This document shows, piece after piece, positions 11,981 to 26,489 of a stretch of 64,000 bases of DNA. Position numbers and translations under genes: made by a program. Numbering within the stretch: the first letter of the stretch is position 1; each line of letters starts with the position of its first letter. The stretch comes from Histoplasma ohiense (Eukaryota; Ascomycota; Eurotiomycetes; Onygenales; Ajellomycetaceae): positions 868,001 to 932,000 of the forward strand of contig JAEVHH010000002.1 in the NCBI GenBank assembly GCA_017607445.1. Direction: 5' to 3'. Under the pieces are notes generated by a model, which searched no databases, was not told the origin of the DNA, and saw nothing but the letters and a program-made list of their open reading frames with translations.

Positions 11981-13986
11981 ATGATACGGCAATGCGTCTC
12001 CCACCGTGGTACTCCCTGTTACCGTCTTGCCGTGCGGAGGGTTGAACTCACAGAACCATTCCATCACCCGAGCTTCCGGCCGCTCGGGAGGAAGAATTGG
12101 TCGACTTCGGTACGTTGTCCTCATGATTCCCGGGGAGATGTCCAGAGAAGCAGTTCGGAGTACGTTCCTCTGCGTAAACAATTGAAGGATGAGGCCAAAT
12201 CAAAGCGCGCGGCAATGCGGAAGGGCGGCGCACCTCCGCCGGAACATGAGGATTGGGAATTGACTGTGGGCATTGAAATACACGCGCAATTGGATACGGA
12301 TGCGAAGCTATTTTCAAGTAAGCAATTGTTGGCGGGTGGTTGTATCATCTTCGTTGAATCTGACGTCGTAAGCAGGAGCCTCCGCAGCCCTTGATGATGT
12401 TCCAAACTCGAACATAGCACTCTTCGATATTGCGCTTCCAGGAAGTCAACCGGTTAGTTTTTCTTTTCCTTTTGACAGTAGCTTTTGATACAGAGTGCGA
12501 CCGTTTTGTTCATTTGTCCTGACGATTGAACAGCTGTTCCAGCCATCTACCTTGATACCAGCAATCCGTGCCGCCATTGCCCTAAATTGCGACATCCAGC
12601 GAGTGAGTCGTTTCGATAGAAAACATTACTTCTACCAGGACCAGCCTGCGGGTTACCAAATAACACAATACTACGGTACTGAAAAAAAACCCGCATTCAC
12701 GGGGACAATGAATATACGAGCTTACATATCGTCTAATAGAACCGTATGCGAAAAACGGTAGCGTCTGGTTAGGAGCACACGATGGCATCGCTAAAGAAGA
12801 CGGGGAAGGTGTTCAAATTGGTATAAAACAGATACAGATGGAACAGGATACGGCCAAATCGCAGGAACTTCCATCCTCCACCTACCTCCTCGACTTCAAC
12901 CGCGTCTCACGTCCTCTCATTGAAATTATCACACTACCGCAGATCCACTCTGCAACAACCGCCGCGGCTTGCGTTAGGAAAATCCAGGCTATACTTCAGT
13001 CCGTTGGAGCAGTTACAACAGGTATGGAAATGGGAGGCCTTAGGGCGGATGTGAACGTATCAGTAAGAAAACGGAGCGAAGCAGCTGGCGACCATCAATA
13101 CGATGGGGTAGCGGGGCTTGGTCAACGAACTGAAATTAAAAACCTAAGCAGTTTTAAAGCTGTCGAATATGCTATCATCGCAGAACGCGACCGTCAAATC
13201 GCGGTACTCAAAGCAGGTGGCACCATTCAAGGCGAGACACGAGGCTGGACACTTGGCAGCACCGAAACCCGGAAACTTCGAGGTAAAGAGGGGGAAGTCG
13301 ACTATCGTTATATGCCGGATCCCGATCTGGGGCCAGTGATAATCGGAGACGACGTTATTTCTGACCTCAGAAGGAATATTCCAGTACTACCTGACGAGCT
13401 CCTGCAGATGCTTGTTCAAGATCCAAAGTACGGATTGTCCACAGTTGATGCCAAGACCTTAATTGAGCTTGATGACGGACAGCGGCTAGAATATTACCAA
13501 GACGCAGTTGAAATCCTCATCACCCTTCAATCAGACCTGTCTGCCGATTTCTCAGCGGGGAAGGTGGTTGGCAATTGGGTCCTCCATGAACTCGGCGGCC
13601 TTCTGACTAAATCGAGCGCACACTGGGATTCCCAGCGGGTTCCCGCACAAAGCCTAGCGGAAATTATAAACCTCCTCTCGCGCAAAAACATCACCAGCAG
13701 CTCGGCAAAGTCTCTTCTTGCAATGGTGTTCGACGGCGACAAGAGATCTATTTCTCAGATTGTAGAGGACAAAAATCTCCTTTTCCAAAGCCTTTCCCGC
13801 CATGAATACATTGTGCTGGCGGAGGAAGTCATGCGCCAGAACCCGAAGATGGTCAGCGAAATTCGCGAGAAAGGGCAACTGGGCAAGATGGGTTGGTTTG
13901 TTGGCCAGATCAAGCGGATCGGAGACCCGAACAGAGTGGAGGCGCAAAAGGCAGAGGAGATTTTACGAGAGCTTATTCTCAAATAA
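11981..13986 (+). CDS. GATB: Mitochondrial glutamyl-tRNA(Gln) amidotransferase subunit B
   Basis: GatB is a subunit of the enzyme that converts Glu-tRNA(Gln) to Gln-tRNA(Gln) in mitochondria. Four exons (11981..12317, 12376..12452, 12534..12675, 12740..13986) give 600 aa, the usual fungal length. All three introns are GT-AG and phase-consistent. Landmarks in order are a basic targeting leader, the family signature [20 protein letters not shown], then [37 protein letters not shown] and [14 protein letters not shown]. The end is a helical YqeY-like tail containing [14 protein letters not shown] chose the ATG at 11981 because the leader then begins MIRQC, as I remember for Ajellomyces GatB. An in-frame ATG two codons upstream (11975) is equally possible. 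The protein closely resembles Ajellomycetaceae GatB and is the main basis for placing the genome. Confidence 0.95.
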
Positions 13987-15061
13987 TTAATATCTGCTCA
14001 ATCCGCTGTACCAAGTCAGCGTGATTAGTAGCGTGGCGAGCAGAGGGCCCGGTTATATATATGTACTGTACAATAGGAGAAAAAAAGTAACCGTCATAAA
14101 TATAAATAGCATCCCATTTGCGTTTGCTCTAAACCGATTTTTGGTGCTTGAAGGTATTCCGTGGTGCTAGTTAATCGCGGCATTCCGCCATTTGCAAACC
14201 AAAACTCCGCCAAATCGACGAGAATAACCGCGTCCGTCCGCGTGACCAATACCATTGGGGTCAAGCGGGCAGCGGCGTCATGGGCGATGACGACATTCCT
14301 CTCTTAAACATGTACTTAGGGGAAATGGGGCCGGATATAAAGCGGCTGGCCTGGCCCTCGCTGTGCAGAGCTCTATCTTTCTTCCCCTAAAAGCATGTTG
14401 AACCGGGGTGGACGCGGAGGGGGGGGAAAAATGGGATAATAGTAAGGGGAGAAAGGCAAATGCTACCTTGCAGTGGCCTGATTTGCTGGGAACCGTTTTC
14501 TGTATATTTTCCTCTTCTGATTTCTCTTTCTTTTGAGTTCCTATTTAAGCAGGGTGCTTTTCTCTCTCATCATCATCATCATCACCATCACCATCATTTT
14601 TTTCTTCCTGATTGCAAACCACCACTGATATCCGTTATTTTTGTACATTACATTTTTTACATTCCCAACCACATTTTCGCAGGAAGAATATTATACTTGT
14701 TATTTGGTTACTTGTTTATTTTCCTGAAGTTCTACCTTGTTTCTCAGCTGATTGGCGGGGATAGCTTCAGTTTTCTCCCCCTCTGCTTCTTCCGTTACAC
14801 TGTCCCGAGACAACTGCAGAAAAAGCGCAAGAAATCAAATAATAGAACGGGGGTAAATCTGAATATTTTTGACCTTTCCCTGTCTCTTGGTTCTTGAACC
14901 TTTCTCGTTGCTCAGCTTAGTCCCAGTCTGTCACTTTTGAGCTGTGCGCACCTCTGGTTTTTGACTAGAGTTTCGGTTCTATATATTAAATTTGGAACCT
15001 AAAGGCCAAACAAGGTAGATCATTCGCAGGAGCCCACCAGTTGAGTCCAAAGAGCGCAAAA
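13987..15061. promoter_or_regulatory. Upstream region of arginase
   Basis: This region lies between GatB and arginase on the same strand. It holds a CAT/ATC microsatellite near 14567-14598 and pyrimidine-rich DNA. The ORF at 14460..14897 is Phe/His/Leu-rich low complexity and is not supported as a gene. Confidence 0.4.
14979..14988 (+). promoter_or_regulatory. Candidate TATA element of arginase
   Basis: A TATATATTA-type sequence lies about 75-80 nt upstream of the arginase ATG. The position would suit a core promoter with a short 5' UTR. Support is the match and spacing only. Confidence 0.35.
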
Positions 15062-16272
15062 ATGGCCAAGGAAAGTAGCAACAACGGGATTCTTGCGCCT
15101 ATGACCAAACGGAAATTCCTTTCCAAGCCCAACGAGGTAGGAGTAGTGGCGGTTGGCTTTGCTGGCGGGCAGGTATGTCAGTTGTCATGACACACACATC
15201 CGCTGGACCCTTATGTGCTCCCACCAGCAGCTACCCAGGACGCATAGCGAATACTAACTCTCCCACCAACCACCAGTCCAAGCCGGGGGTCGATGCAGGT
15301 CCTACCGCGCTGATTGAAACCGGGCTGCTCGAGCAACTCCACGAAGATCTAGACTACAAAGTCTCCTACGACAACACAGTGAACACCTACGACGACATCG
15401 TCCCAACCACGGACCCGGACTTCCGCGGCATGAAGAAGCCGCTGGCCGTCAGCGCCGCGACGGAGAAGCTCAGCCAGCAAGTCTATGAGCACGCGCGCGA
15501 TGGCAAGTTCGTCCTAACCCTTGGTGGCGACCACTCCATCGCGATCGGGACCGTGTCGGGGACCGCCAAAGCCATTCGTGAACGGCTGGGGCGGGAGATA
15601 GCGCTGATTTGGGTGGATGCGCATGCGGATATCAACACGCCCGAGACAAGCGGCAGTGGAAATATCCACGGGATGCCCGTGGCTTTCCTGACGGGTCTGG
15701 CGAAGGAGGAGAGACGCGATATTTTCGGGTGGTTGGAGAAGGACCATCTGGTCAGCACGCGGAAGCTGGTGTATATTGGCCTACGCGATGTGGATCGCGG
15801 GGAGAAGAAGATTCTGAGGGAGAATGGAATTAAGGCGTTCAGTATGCATGATATTGATAAGTATGTTTCCTTTTGCTTCATTAAAATTACCATTACTTAA
15901 ATTCCGTTTCCGTTTCTTCATCCTCTATTCTTTCCTTTGGGCCCGTTGCTAACCTAGTATGGCGTCAGACATGGGATTGGACGAGTTGTCGAGATGGCGT
16001 TGGCGCATATTGGATCTGATACCCCAATCCATCTCTCGTTCGATGTGGACGCCCTCGATCCGCAGTGGGCTCCCAGCACAGGAACCCCCGTCCGAGGAGG
16101 GTTGACTCTCCGGGAAGGGGATTTTATCGCCGAATGCGTTCACGAGACGGGCAACCTGATTGCGATGGATCTGGTTGAGGTGAACCCAAGCTTGGAAATC
16201 ATTGGTGCCAATGAGACCATCCGGGCAGGCTGCTCGTTGGTCCGTTGTGCATTGGGTGACACTCTTCTCTGA
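15062..16272 (+). CDS. CAR1: Arginase
   Basis: Arginase hydrolyses L-arginine to ornithine and urea and is the entry step of arginine catabolism. Three exons (15062..15172, 15277..15860, 15969..16272) give 332 aa, typical of fungal arginases. Intron 1 has a perfect TACTAAC branch site. Intron 2 ends at the CAG before 15969, which alone gives the expected reading DIDKHGIGRVVEMAL. The two-manganese site is complete: GGDHS (His123), WVDAHADIN (Asp151, His153, Asp155) and SFDVDALDP (Asp257, Asp259). The SGSGNIHGMP substrate loop is also present. There is no targeting peptide, so it is probably cytosolic. Confidence 0.97.
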
Positions 16273-17649
16273 AGCTACCACGCAAGGAGACGTATTTTGA
16301 TTTATTGATTTGTTGGTGGTAATTTTATTTTCGTTGATTTCCGGGGGTTACTGCTAGAGGATGCGGGAATTGGGTTATTTTGTAATGTGTGAGCTGAAAT
16401 GGTCGTGTATTTAAATAATATTTAGCCTAGCCAGCTCTTAGAAACCTTGGTGTTTGTCTTTGTTTTGATATCACACCACTCGTTACGCAGATCGTAGCTT
16501 ATTTAAAGATATTCAACGTCGTTATCAACAAACCAAAATATTTACACAACGAAGACAAAGCGTAAGATGAATTCCAGGAATCCCGTTCACGAGGTGTTCT
16601 TCGCCAAAATGCCTACAGACAGTTGTTTTGTATTGGGCTACGGGGATGTTCGTTCCCTGCCACCACCTTGATTCCCCCAGCCTCCTCAATTATTTAATTC
16701 ACTCGTAAACAACTACGCAAGAAAGATCGATCAGTCAAGTTATGTTCAAACAAGTGACCAAAGTTATTTGTTTCTTCTTCCCATAACTTCGAATATATGT
16801 TCCTATCCTTTGTTCACCACCACCGTCTATGCACAGAGCAGAGACAGAAACAGACACTTTTTACTTTAGCGCGTCCAGGCCATGGACCCAAGTTGAACGA
16901 CCAGTTGATGCGCTGACTGAAGTATCCTCGGTTCATTGAATTGAAACAGAATTGATTTTCCCGCGCCATCTATTTACGCTCCGTTGGTTCTGTCATCGTG
17001 GTCAATTCCGATTTGCAACAGAAAGGAAACGAAAAGAGTGAGAGAGCGTCGGGCTGCCCTGTCCACATCATCACGCATCCATTCGTCGTGCGCCCAACGT
17101 TTCCTGGGCTCCCTGCATCAAGTTTTTGATTAAATGAATACTTTCCTCCGCAGACCACGACAATACTTTCTCGCTCTTCCTTCTGGGTCTTGCTCCCTTG
17201 CCTCTGTCCGCAACAGCGTCACCTTCATTAGATAAATCGGCTCGGCTCCCCCCCCCCAAGTGATGTACATTGGCCTTCAGAGTCGACTTTCGGAGGATTT
17301 CCCAGTCGAACTGGTTAAATAGATAAAGAAATAGCTGCAAAGCTGCCTGAATAAATACCTCGCTTTATACCTGAATCAAACCCAGGCTATTATTATCCGC
17401 GATTATTCTTTTCTTCCTTGCACGCAATTCCCTGCTCTCGACGCTGCACGATCCCATCCGCCCTTCGAAGCCTCGCAAACCGTCCTCCGGAGAAGAGGCT
17501 GCCCTTCTCTTTTCGCCGGTGGATCGAGTAACCCCGCGATTGCTTGGTAGATTTCTCCTGCGTCCTCAGAAGTCACCTGAAGCTACTTTATCGAAAGTTT
17601 TGACTAGGGAGCAAGTGTTATCCCTCTCGTTTGCAGCCCTCTCTTCGCC
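16273..17649. other. Intergenic region arginase / MARVEL-like gene
   Basis: This region should hold the arginase 3' UTR and the promoter of the next gene. A minus-strand ORF at 17071..17340 is not recognisable and has no splice context that would extend it. I see no gene. Confidence 0.4.
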
Positions 17650-18238
17650 ATGTCAAGCTCGAGCTATACAGCAACAACGACCCACGTAACGCGAAAGTTC
17701 CACTGGCCAGATATACAACTGAACATATGGTTCTCCGTCGTGCTTGCGGGGTCAGCGACATGTCTAGGCATCTTCAGTTGGTTCATGACGGTGCAGGCTC
17801 AGATGGAGCTACCGACACCATGGTAAGTTCCACACATCTTCCCGCATCTTAAACCCATTCCACCATGCCCTACCCACAAAATGGCCAAAACCACTAACAT
17901 TAAATCATTCACTTAAAACCTACAGGGTCTTCCCATTCATGATAGCCACCGCGGCCTTGTCGCTCATATTCCTGTGCCTGATCGTGTTCCTTGCCATGCA
18001 GCACTCCCTAATACCCGAAATGATAATACTGGGCAGCTTCATCCTCTTCGTGCTCTGGTTCGCGGGCCTGATCGGCACGGCTGTGCAGCTGTATGGAAGC
18101 AAGGCGAGCATCAATTCGAATTGCCAGAATTGGGTGTCTGGGTACGAGTTCAAGGGCGCGAGTATCAATACGCTGGCGTGGTTAACGAATTTTAATATCT
18201 GTATGTTTTTTGTTTCAGGCCCCAATTTCCTTTTCTTT

Positions 18239-18282
<44 letters not shown>

Positions 18283-18409
18283 CTAACGAAGAGACCGTAC
18301 AGGTAATTGCTGGAAAGCTGCATTCGCATTCGAGGTGGTCGTCTCAGTCTTCCTCATCTGGATGCTTGTCATGGCATTCCAGGTCCGGAAGCACATTGAT
18401 ATTTTTTGA
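17650..18409 (+). CDS. Four-helix membrane protein, MARVEL-like
   Basis: Three exons (17650..17822, 17926..18200, 18303..18409) give 184 aa with four hydrophobic segments: IWFSVVLAGSATCLGIFSW, FMIATAALSLIFLCLIVFL, MIILGSFILFVLWFAGLIG and AFEVVVSVFLIWMLVMAF. The spacing fits a MARVEL-domain protein (helix, hairpin, loop with Cys, helix). Fungal members sit in the plasma or internal membranes, and their functions are mostly unknown. Splice signals are good: GTAAGT with CACTAAC then CAG, and GTATGT with TCTAAC then CAG. Intron 2 contains a 42-nt T-tract just before its branch site. The last exon restores the NCWKAAFAFE helix start. The fold is read from hydrophobicity, so the family name is less certain than the gene. 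Confidence 0.8.
18241..18282. repeat. Poly-T tract (42 nt) inside an intron
   Basis: An uninterrupted T run in intron 2 of the MARVEL-like gene ends directly at the TCTAAC branch site. An earlier TTTCAG at about 18214-18219 could act as a competing acceptor. Confidence 0.95.
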
Positions 18410-19661
18410 TTGATTAGATATGCTGAAAGTCATCATCGTATCGCGTCGCACCGCACCGCATCTCACCGCGTCTCACCGCATCTCATCTAGCTCCTTTTCT
18501 TCGCTGTTTATGATTTACGACCGTTCCTTCTTGTTATTTTTCATATATATATTGTATAGTATGTATATATCTCACTCGGCATCTTGATATCCCACACATG
18601 ATCTGGAGTTCATTTATTTGCTTTTCTTTGTCTGATTTTTTTGGGGGTGAAATGGGAAAGAGACAGGCTGGATTGCTGGCAAAAGTGTGTGGACAAAAAG
18701 GAAGATTATATATGTTTTGATTGTGCTTGATTGACATTCCCTTTTTTTATTTTATTTTATTTTTTATTTATTTTTTTTTTCAAAAAAAAAAAAAAAAAAA
18801 CGACTAGCTTGGCGTTCAGGAAGGGTGAAACGAGTGAACATGGGAAGGGAGTTTTCTGGCAGTCCCCTTCTTTAGAACCTATCTTTATTTTTGTTTTTCT
18901 CTACCTAGGCAGTCCCATCGTAACAGCAAATAGAGCGTCTCCGGATAATGCTAAAGGTATTCCACGGATAACAAAAAAGCATACTTTAGACCCTAACTCC
19001 CCATACCTATATCGCAAGTGACCGGCGCTCCCGGAAAATATCAAGGTACACATGTTGGCTTCAATGTATGAGCAAACATCATTTTCCCAGCATTGTATTT
19101 TGTTTCTCGAGATAGATAAAATGTAAACCTTTATTATTCCCGAATCAGGGTCGGTTGCCGGGCGAGCTTGTTATTTTAAGTTCGTGAAGAAGGTTGCCTT
19201 GGTACCAATTGGGAGGCTCAAAATAGCAGTTTTAAAAAGTCGATTCGAGAAACGGGTCATTCGAGGGATTTGAACTGGAAAAGGGTCCAGTAGCATATAT
19301 AACGAGAGAGGGCTATCAGATTCTCTCTCGTCTTGGAGCTTCAGTCTTGCAAACCGAGACGGCCGTTGTTGTGGAGACGGCGGGAGTCGTCACCCTGCAG
19401 TCCCATCGTGTGATCCGACCGTCTGAGGCCAATCCCGCCACGCACTGCCCAAGTCTCCGTCGGAACCTTGGAACGAATCCCCCATTACCTCATCACCCAA
19501 CCTTTCCATCCTCCGGCTTCAACTCTCCTCTCCCCATCCCCTATCTCCATCAACTCCCATCGCCATCTTTCATCAAGTTTCTTGTTTCGTGTTGCTTATT
19601 CCCTGCGTCACGTTCTATTATATATTATTTTCTCCTCTGCGTCTTGGCCTGATCAGCCACC
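18410..19661. promoter_or_regulatory. Upstream region of the vacuolar protease gene
   Basis: This region contains degenerate TCTCACCGCATCTCA-like repeats near 18446-18486, a T-rich/A-rich block at about 18741-18800 and pyrimidine-rich DNA close to the next start. No gene is supported. Confidence 0.4.
19293..19302 (+). promoter_or_regulatory. Candidate TATA element of the vacuolar protease gene
   Basis: A CATATATAAC sequence lies about 360 nt upstream of the ATG, followed by a pyrimidine-rich stretch that would be the 5' UTR. It is supported by match only. Confidence 0.3.
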
Positions 19662-21144
<1,483 letters not shown>

Positions 21145-22767
21145 AAACTCAACTATCTTTGTGTGTTTTTATCTGTCGTCTCCTTTTTGTTGGCATTTAG
21201 GTAGAGCAGGAGAGCTTTGTATGCAGGTTAGGTAGCTGGCGAGGAGAAAGGATAGGACAATTGATCAATCGTTTCACGATGTGCTGGTTTCTTTTCTGTC
21301 TTTATGTGTGTGTATGTGTAGTTTTCTCCCTGGTCATCCTTTTTCTGCTCACGGGATCCGTAGCCATCTGTTAAACCATCCCGTCAACCTTTTGATTCCT
21401 GTTTATTTTGCCTGCCCTGTTTTGTTTAAATCTTTTTGTTTTGTCTTTTCCCGTCTCTTTTTCCCCTCTCTTCTTGCAGTACCCAAGTACAATCTCACCT
21501 CCAGTAAATTTTTGCCAATGTTTACCGTTTGTAGCTGGTAGCTAGCGGACGGAACATCTCACACCGTACGGAGTAGACCGTGGCCGTACATGGAGTTGAC
21601 AGTCCCTTGCCACTCCCTATATCTATATCTATCAACCTCGACTATATTTTATGATTTTAGAGAGCTAGCTATGGTTGCAGTGAACTGTTCGACACCATAA
21701 TACTTGCTAGTGTAAAATAGCAGCATGGGCCCCAGAGCTGCTCGCCTTATGTATTATGTATGGGCGAACTACCACACGGATCAAACGTCAACGTCAACGT
21801 CAACGTCAACGTCGATGTCTGGAAGTGCACGCCCACCGCACAGAGTTACCATTGTTCCCGGTGGCCCACCAACCATGTTCGGCGCCGCCCGCGAGCCAGC
21901 TAGCCAGCGCCAGCGCCAGCGCCGGCCAGTCGTGTCGCCTCCCGTCAGCAAGCAAGCCCCGTCCCCCGTCCCCCGTCCCCCACACCCAACACCCACACCC
22001 ACACCTCACAACCCAAGCTCCTTGGAACTCCATCTTCCAGCCTCAATCCCTCCAATCCTCCGACCTCCAACCTCCAACCTCCAACGCCCTACAAGCCCGA
22101 CGCTACCCTATCTGCAATTCCAATAGTTATCGTTATTTGATCCCAGATCCTCCTCAATTCACCGCGCGCCCTCTTCCGTCACCATACATCGATTGAATAG
22201 CCTACAGCTTTCACTGTCCCGTCGCTCCCTCTGCCCAAATTTCCGTGAACACCACCGTGCTTTTCGTGATATCCCTCTTGGATTCCCTCACACGCTGGCA
22301 GACCACAAAGAGTCGAGGACACAGTTACGAGAGCATAACGGTACGGGCTATTTGCAATCACCAACGAGCTCTATACATCCTATGCGAAATATTCCCATCC
22401 AGGCTTTCTCCGCTGCCTTCACAGACCGCGTCGAACGAACTGGGCCCAAACCTTCCTGCGTCATTCCCTCATTCCCCACCACGCCACAGAAACACACATA
22501 ACAACAACAAACAACAGCTACGAACTCAAAACGCCCAAACCACCCGGAAGCTACCTGTGCCCCATTCATCATTTTGCCTGCACTTCACCTCCTCATTCCT
22601 CCTCATTCCTCTTCTCCGCCACCTTTCTCTCCCCTCCCTCCACCAACTTTAATCCTTATTATGGCCGCCTAAACACCTCCCCCTACATGCCCAAAAAGTA
22701 AAATATAAACATCACCTACGCACACCCGATCACCACCTATTATAGTCATTTTTTCCTCCCCAAAGGA
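21145..22767. promoter_or_regulatory. Upstream region of FCP1
   Basis: This 1.6-kb region holds the protease 3' UTR and the FCP1 promoter. It contains a (GTCAAC)n hexamer repeat near 21788-21815, cytosine-rich CCCACACC-type DNA near 21955-22020 and a TACGGAGTA motif at 21567-21575. Its ORFs are Pro/Ser/Gln-rich low complexity and not supported. Confidence 0.4.
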
Positions 22768-23217
22768 ATGCTTCTGCGACTATCTGCCAGCCTCCACTAC
22801 CCCATCACCGTCACAGAGCTGTTGAAGCGCCCTGGCGATAACATCCGGCAGGGCGAGGCCATCTTCGCATACTACTACCGCACTACGGTGACGGAAGGTG
22901 ATGGGCTGGGAAACAAGCATGACGTGCTCAAGACGTTTCCGACGAGGTTTGAGTCCGCAGTTGATGGGGAGCTGGTTGGATGGAAGGTTAGGAAGGGCGC
23001 TGTGATTGAGAAGCCGTGAGTGTTTTCTTTTCTTTTGTTCTCCATTTATATGATTTATCCTTCTGTTTTTATCTCAAGTATTTGCGCTTGATGCTAACTT
23101 TTTATTTTATATCTGGAAGGATTGATATTGCGGAGATCAATGAGCCTTGTTCGCATGAAATTCAGTATGGGGGAATGTGCGGTCGCTGCGGGAAAGATAT
23201 GAATGAGTATGGGCTTT

Positions 23218-23285
<68 letters not shown>

Positions 23286-25807
23286 TTTTTTCTTCAATGC
23301 CTACTTTCTTGCTCTGGATTATATTCGAACCTCTGTTGATGGCTTTTCTCTCAATTTATAGGTTTAACTATAACACGGAGGTTTTGGATTCTTCTCGTGC
23401 CCCGATTCGCATGGTGCACGATAACTCTGCTTTGACGGTCAGCGAGAACGAAGCAACAAGGGTGGAAGAGGATGCAAAACGCCGGCTCCTCTCGTCGAGA
23501 CGATTATCCCTCGTCGTCGACTTAGACCAGACAATTATTCACGCAACGGTGGATCCGACGGTGGCAGAGTGGCAGCAAGACAAGGATAACCCGAACCATG
23601 AAGCGGTCAAGGACGTGCGCGCTTTTCAGCTTGTTGATGATGGGCCTGGCATGAAGGGGTGTTGGTATTACATCAAACTACGGCCTGGGCTAGAAGAGTT
23701 TCTGCGAAATATTTCCACGCTATTCGAACTACACATCTACACAATGGGGACCCGCGCGTACGCGCAGCATATCGCAAGCATCGTGGATCCGGACCGCAAG
23801 ATTTTCGGTGACAGGATTCTTAGCCGGGACGAGAGTGGGAGTTTGACAGCCAAAAACCTGCAGCGCCTCTTCCCCGTCGATACGAAAATGGTTGTTATCA
23901 TAGATGACAGAGGAGATGTGTGGAAGTGGACGGATAACCTGATCAAGGTGGTGCCTTACGATTTTTTCGTTGGTATTGGAGATATCAATTCTAGTTTCCT
24001 CCCGAAAAAGCAGGAGTTCAAAGGTTTCCCTCTGGGCGCGGCCAAGTCAAAAAAGGAGCTGGATTCAAAGGAGACTGAAACGACAAGGACAACGACCAAT
24101 GGGTCTAGTGCGACGAACGCAGATGAGCAAACGACAACGGAAATATCAGCACTGGAGCAACTGGTTACCATGGGAGGAGGTGATAACCCAGTGCTGCTCC
24201 AAGAACAGGCCACTGAGCAGGAAGAGGCGATCGCGCACCAAGTTGAAGAACGGCCGTTGCTGCAGAAACAGAAGCAATTAGATGCTGAAGATGAAGCGGC
24301 CGAGTTGTTGGCAGCGGGCGAAAACGGGGATTCATCCAGTTCTGATTCGCGAGACTCTTCAAGACACCGCCATCATCTCCTTGAAGACAACGACACTGAG
24401 CTATCCAAACTTGAAGAGCGGCTCAAGGCGGTACACACGGCCTTTTTCGATGAATATGATAGGAGACGAACCAGTTCACTTGGAGGGAGAGTCTCGGCTT
24501 TAAGTGGCCAACGCGTTCCTTCCAAAGACAAAGATATCGATCTTCGCATTGTACCTGATATTAAAGTCATCATGCCACAGATCAAGCGTCCCGTACTCCA
24601 GTCTGTGGACCTGGTATTTTCCGGGGTCCTACCCCTTGGAACCGACACGCAAAATGCTGACATCTCACTCTGGGCGAAAAGTTTCGGTGCAATCATCTCG
24701 CAAAAGATCAGCTCTAAAACCACCCATCTCGTCGCCGGCAGGAACCGCACCGCCAAAGTCCGTGAAGCGACGCGGTACCCTAACATCAAAATCGTAACGG
24801 TGCAATGGCTGCTTGACTCGATAACCCAGTGGAAACGATTGGACGAGGAACCATACCTTGTCCCGGTGCACCCGGAGGATAGGGGGGGGCTGATCGGCAC
24901 TGACAATATCTCTCCATGGGACCCTAGCAAGTCCAATGGCAGTCTCGATGATTTCTCGTTCCTAACTTCATCGGAAGAGGATTTTGGTCTGACAGGTGAT
25001 GACGATGACAGTGGTGATGACGACGGCGATAGCGACGGGAACAACACCGAGAGCGATACATCGAAGCGACGCGTACGGGCTAATAATAACATGAACGATA
25101 TCGATAAAGAGATTTTACAGTCCGCGGGACTCACGGAGCATTCTCCCATCGGCTACGATGCGGAGCAGCAGGCCGCGGTGCATGATGAGCTGAGGGAATT
25201 TTTGGGGAGTGATAATGAGGATAGCGAGAGCGACAGTGATTTCCCGCCTGGGACGTCGTTTGGCGAACAACAACGGCCAGTGACGCCCAGCGGAAAGAAG
25301 CGGAAACGAGGCGAGGACGGCGATGAGAGTTATGAGGATTCGATTGCGGGAGAAGATAGGGGTGAAGGAACCGCATCTTCTGGTTCAGGTTCAGGTTCAG
25401 GTTCAGGTTCCATATCTGCTGCTGGTGCTGCTGCTGGTGCTGGTGGTCCAGCCGCCAGCTCTTCAGGATCATCGCGCCTGGCGCGAAAGATCAAATTGTC
25501 CCATGAGAGAAATACGGGGTTGAAAAATGTCTCGACGATCCGGTCTAGGGGATCCTCGGAGGCACCTGATGTTGTCCCTGTACCGAACCCCACGCCAAAT
25601 GCTGAAGATGATGACGATATCGGAGATGAGTCTGACACGACTGAATATAATAGTAATAATAACGACGATGTGGATCCGGAGGATGATGAGGATGCATTGG
25701 AGAGGGAGATGATGGCGGCTTTTGAGGATGGGGAGGGGGAGGGGGAGGGGGGGAGGGGGAGGGGGAGGAAGATAGAGGGGATGGAGGAGGGCCAGGGGCA
25801 TAGTTGA
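22768..25807 (+). CDS. FCP1: RNA polymerase II CTD phosphatase Fcp1
   Basis: FCP1 dephosphorylates the C-terminal repeats of RNA polymerase II so that it can be recycled; it acts in the nucleus. Three exons (22768..23015, 23120..23206, 23362..25807) give 926 aa. The N-terminus is a lipoyl-like beta domain (PITVTELLKRPGDNIRQGE) followed by a Cys/His cluster (CSHEIQYGGMCGRCGKDM). The FCPH catalytic domain contains VVDLDQTIIH, with nucleophile Asp165 and Asp167, and later VVIIDDRGDVW. A BRCT domain spans about residues 519-615 (VDLVFSGVLPLG to TVQWLLDSI). The C-terminal third is acidic and of low complexity, with a Gly/Ser run and Gly/Glu-rich end. Intron 2 (155 nt) contains a long TTTC repeat. 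It is convergent with RPT3. Confidence 0.96.
23217..23290. repeat. (TTTC)n microsatellite in FCP1 intron 2
   Basis: About 17 TTTC units followed by a T-run fill roughly half of the intron at 23207..23361. Length change here would not alter coding sequence. Confidence 0.95.
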
Positions 25808-26263
25808 GGAGGAAGAGAAACAAAGGGGTCGGCCGGTATGATTATTTATCTTTTGTGAAGATTGGATGAAGTCAGGGTGAAGGGACTCAACCACTGAGCT
25901 TCTTTTCACTCTTTCGGGCCCCCCTCGTGTCATCCTCATCGTTTTCCTGTTTTTTGTTCCTCCTCCGATTTCGTCGAAATCCCCCCAACTCTTGTCGTCC
26001 TGCAGCATCCATCTATCAAACAAGCAGCATAGCGAGGCGTCCGGTTTTTCTCATTTTCGTTTCACCCGGCCCCCCCCAATCCACCAATCCAAATTTCCGA
26101 GAGAAATATGTAAATGTATAGCTAGCAGCTGCTTTTCACAGCGGTGGTTCCCTTGATGATAAATTTATATTTTACTTGTGTGCGCACAGGCAAAAATGTC
26201 GGGCGGTTGGTTACATGCATACACACATACATGCATTCATACATTCACATGCACGTTCCCGCC

Positions 26264-26267
<4 letters not shown>

Positions 26268-26301
<34 letters not shown>

Positions 26302-26312
26302 TTTTTTTTTTT
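26268..26312. repeat. T-rich homopolymer tract
   Basis: About 29 T, then AA, then about 14 T, in the FCP1/RPT3 intergenic region. Confidence 0.9.
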
Positions 26313-26489
26313 AATATTCCCCTTAAGCCCGCGTTCTTGATCTCCTTTCCCATTTTGCTTTTAGTGAGTGCGGCCCTTCTGGTATTCTACATAGGCTTGA
26401 GTGAGTAGGGATATATATGGTATATGGTAGTTGGTGGAATTTGGTTTTTTCCTGTACTCTGTACTGTAACTTAGGGGGTCTATCCATGG

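Noticed and set aside
14460..14897. 145-codon plus ORF upstream of arginase
   Set aside because: Phe/Leu-rich with a (CAT)n-encoded His run in T-rich promoter DNA; no domain.
24373..25149. 258-codon minus ORF
   Set aside because: Lies entirely inside the FCP1 coding exon and is a Ser-rich antisense shadow.
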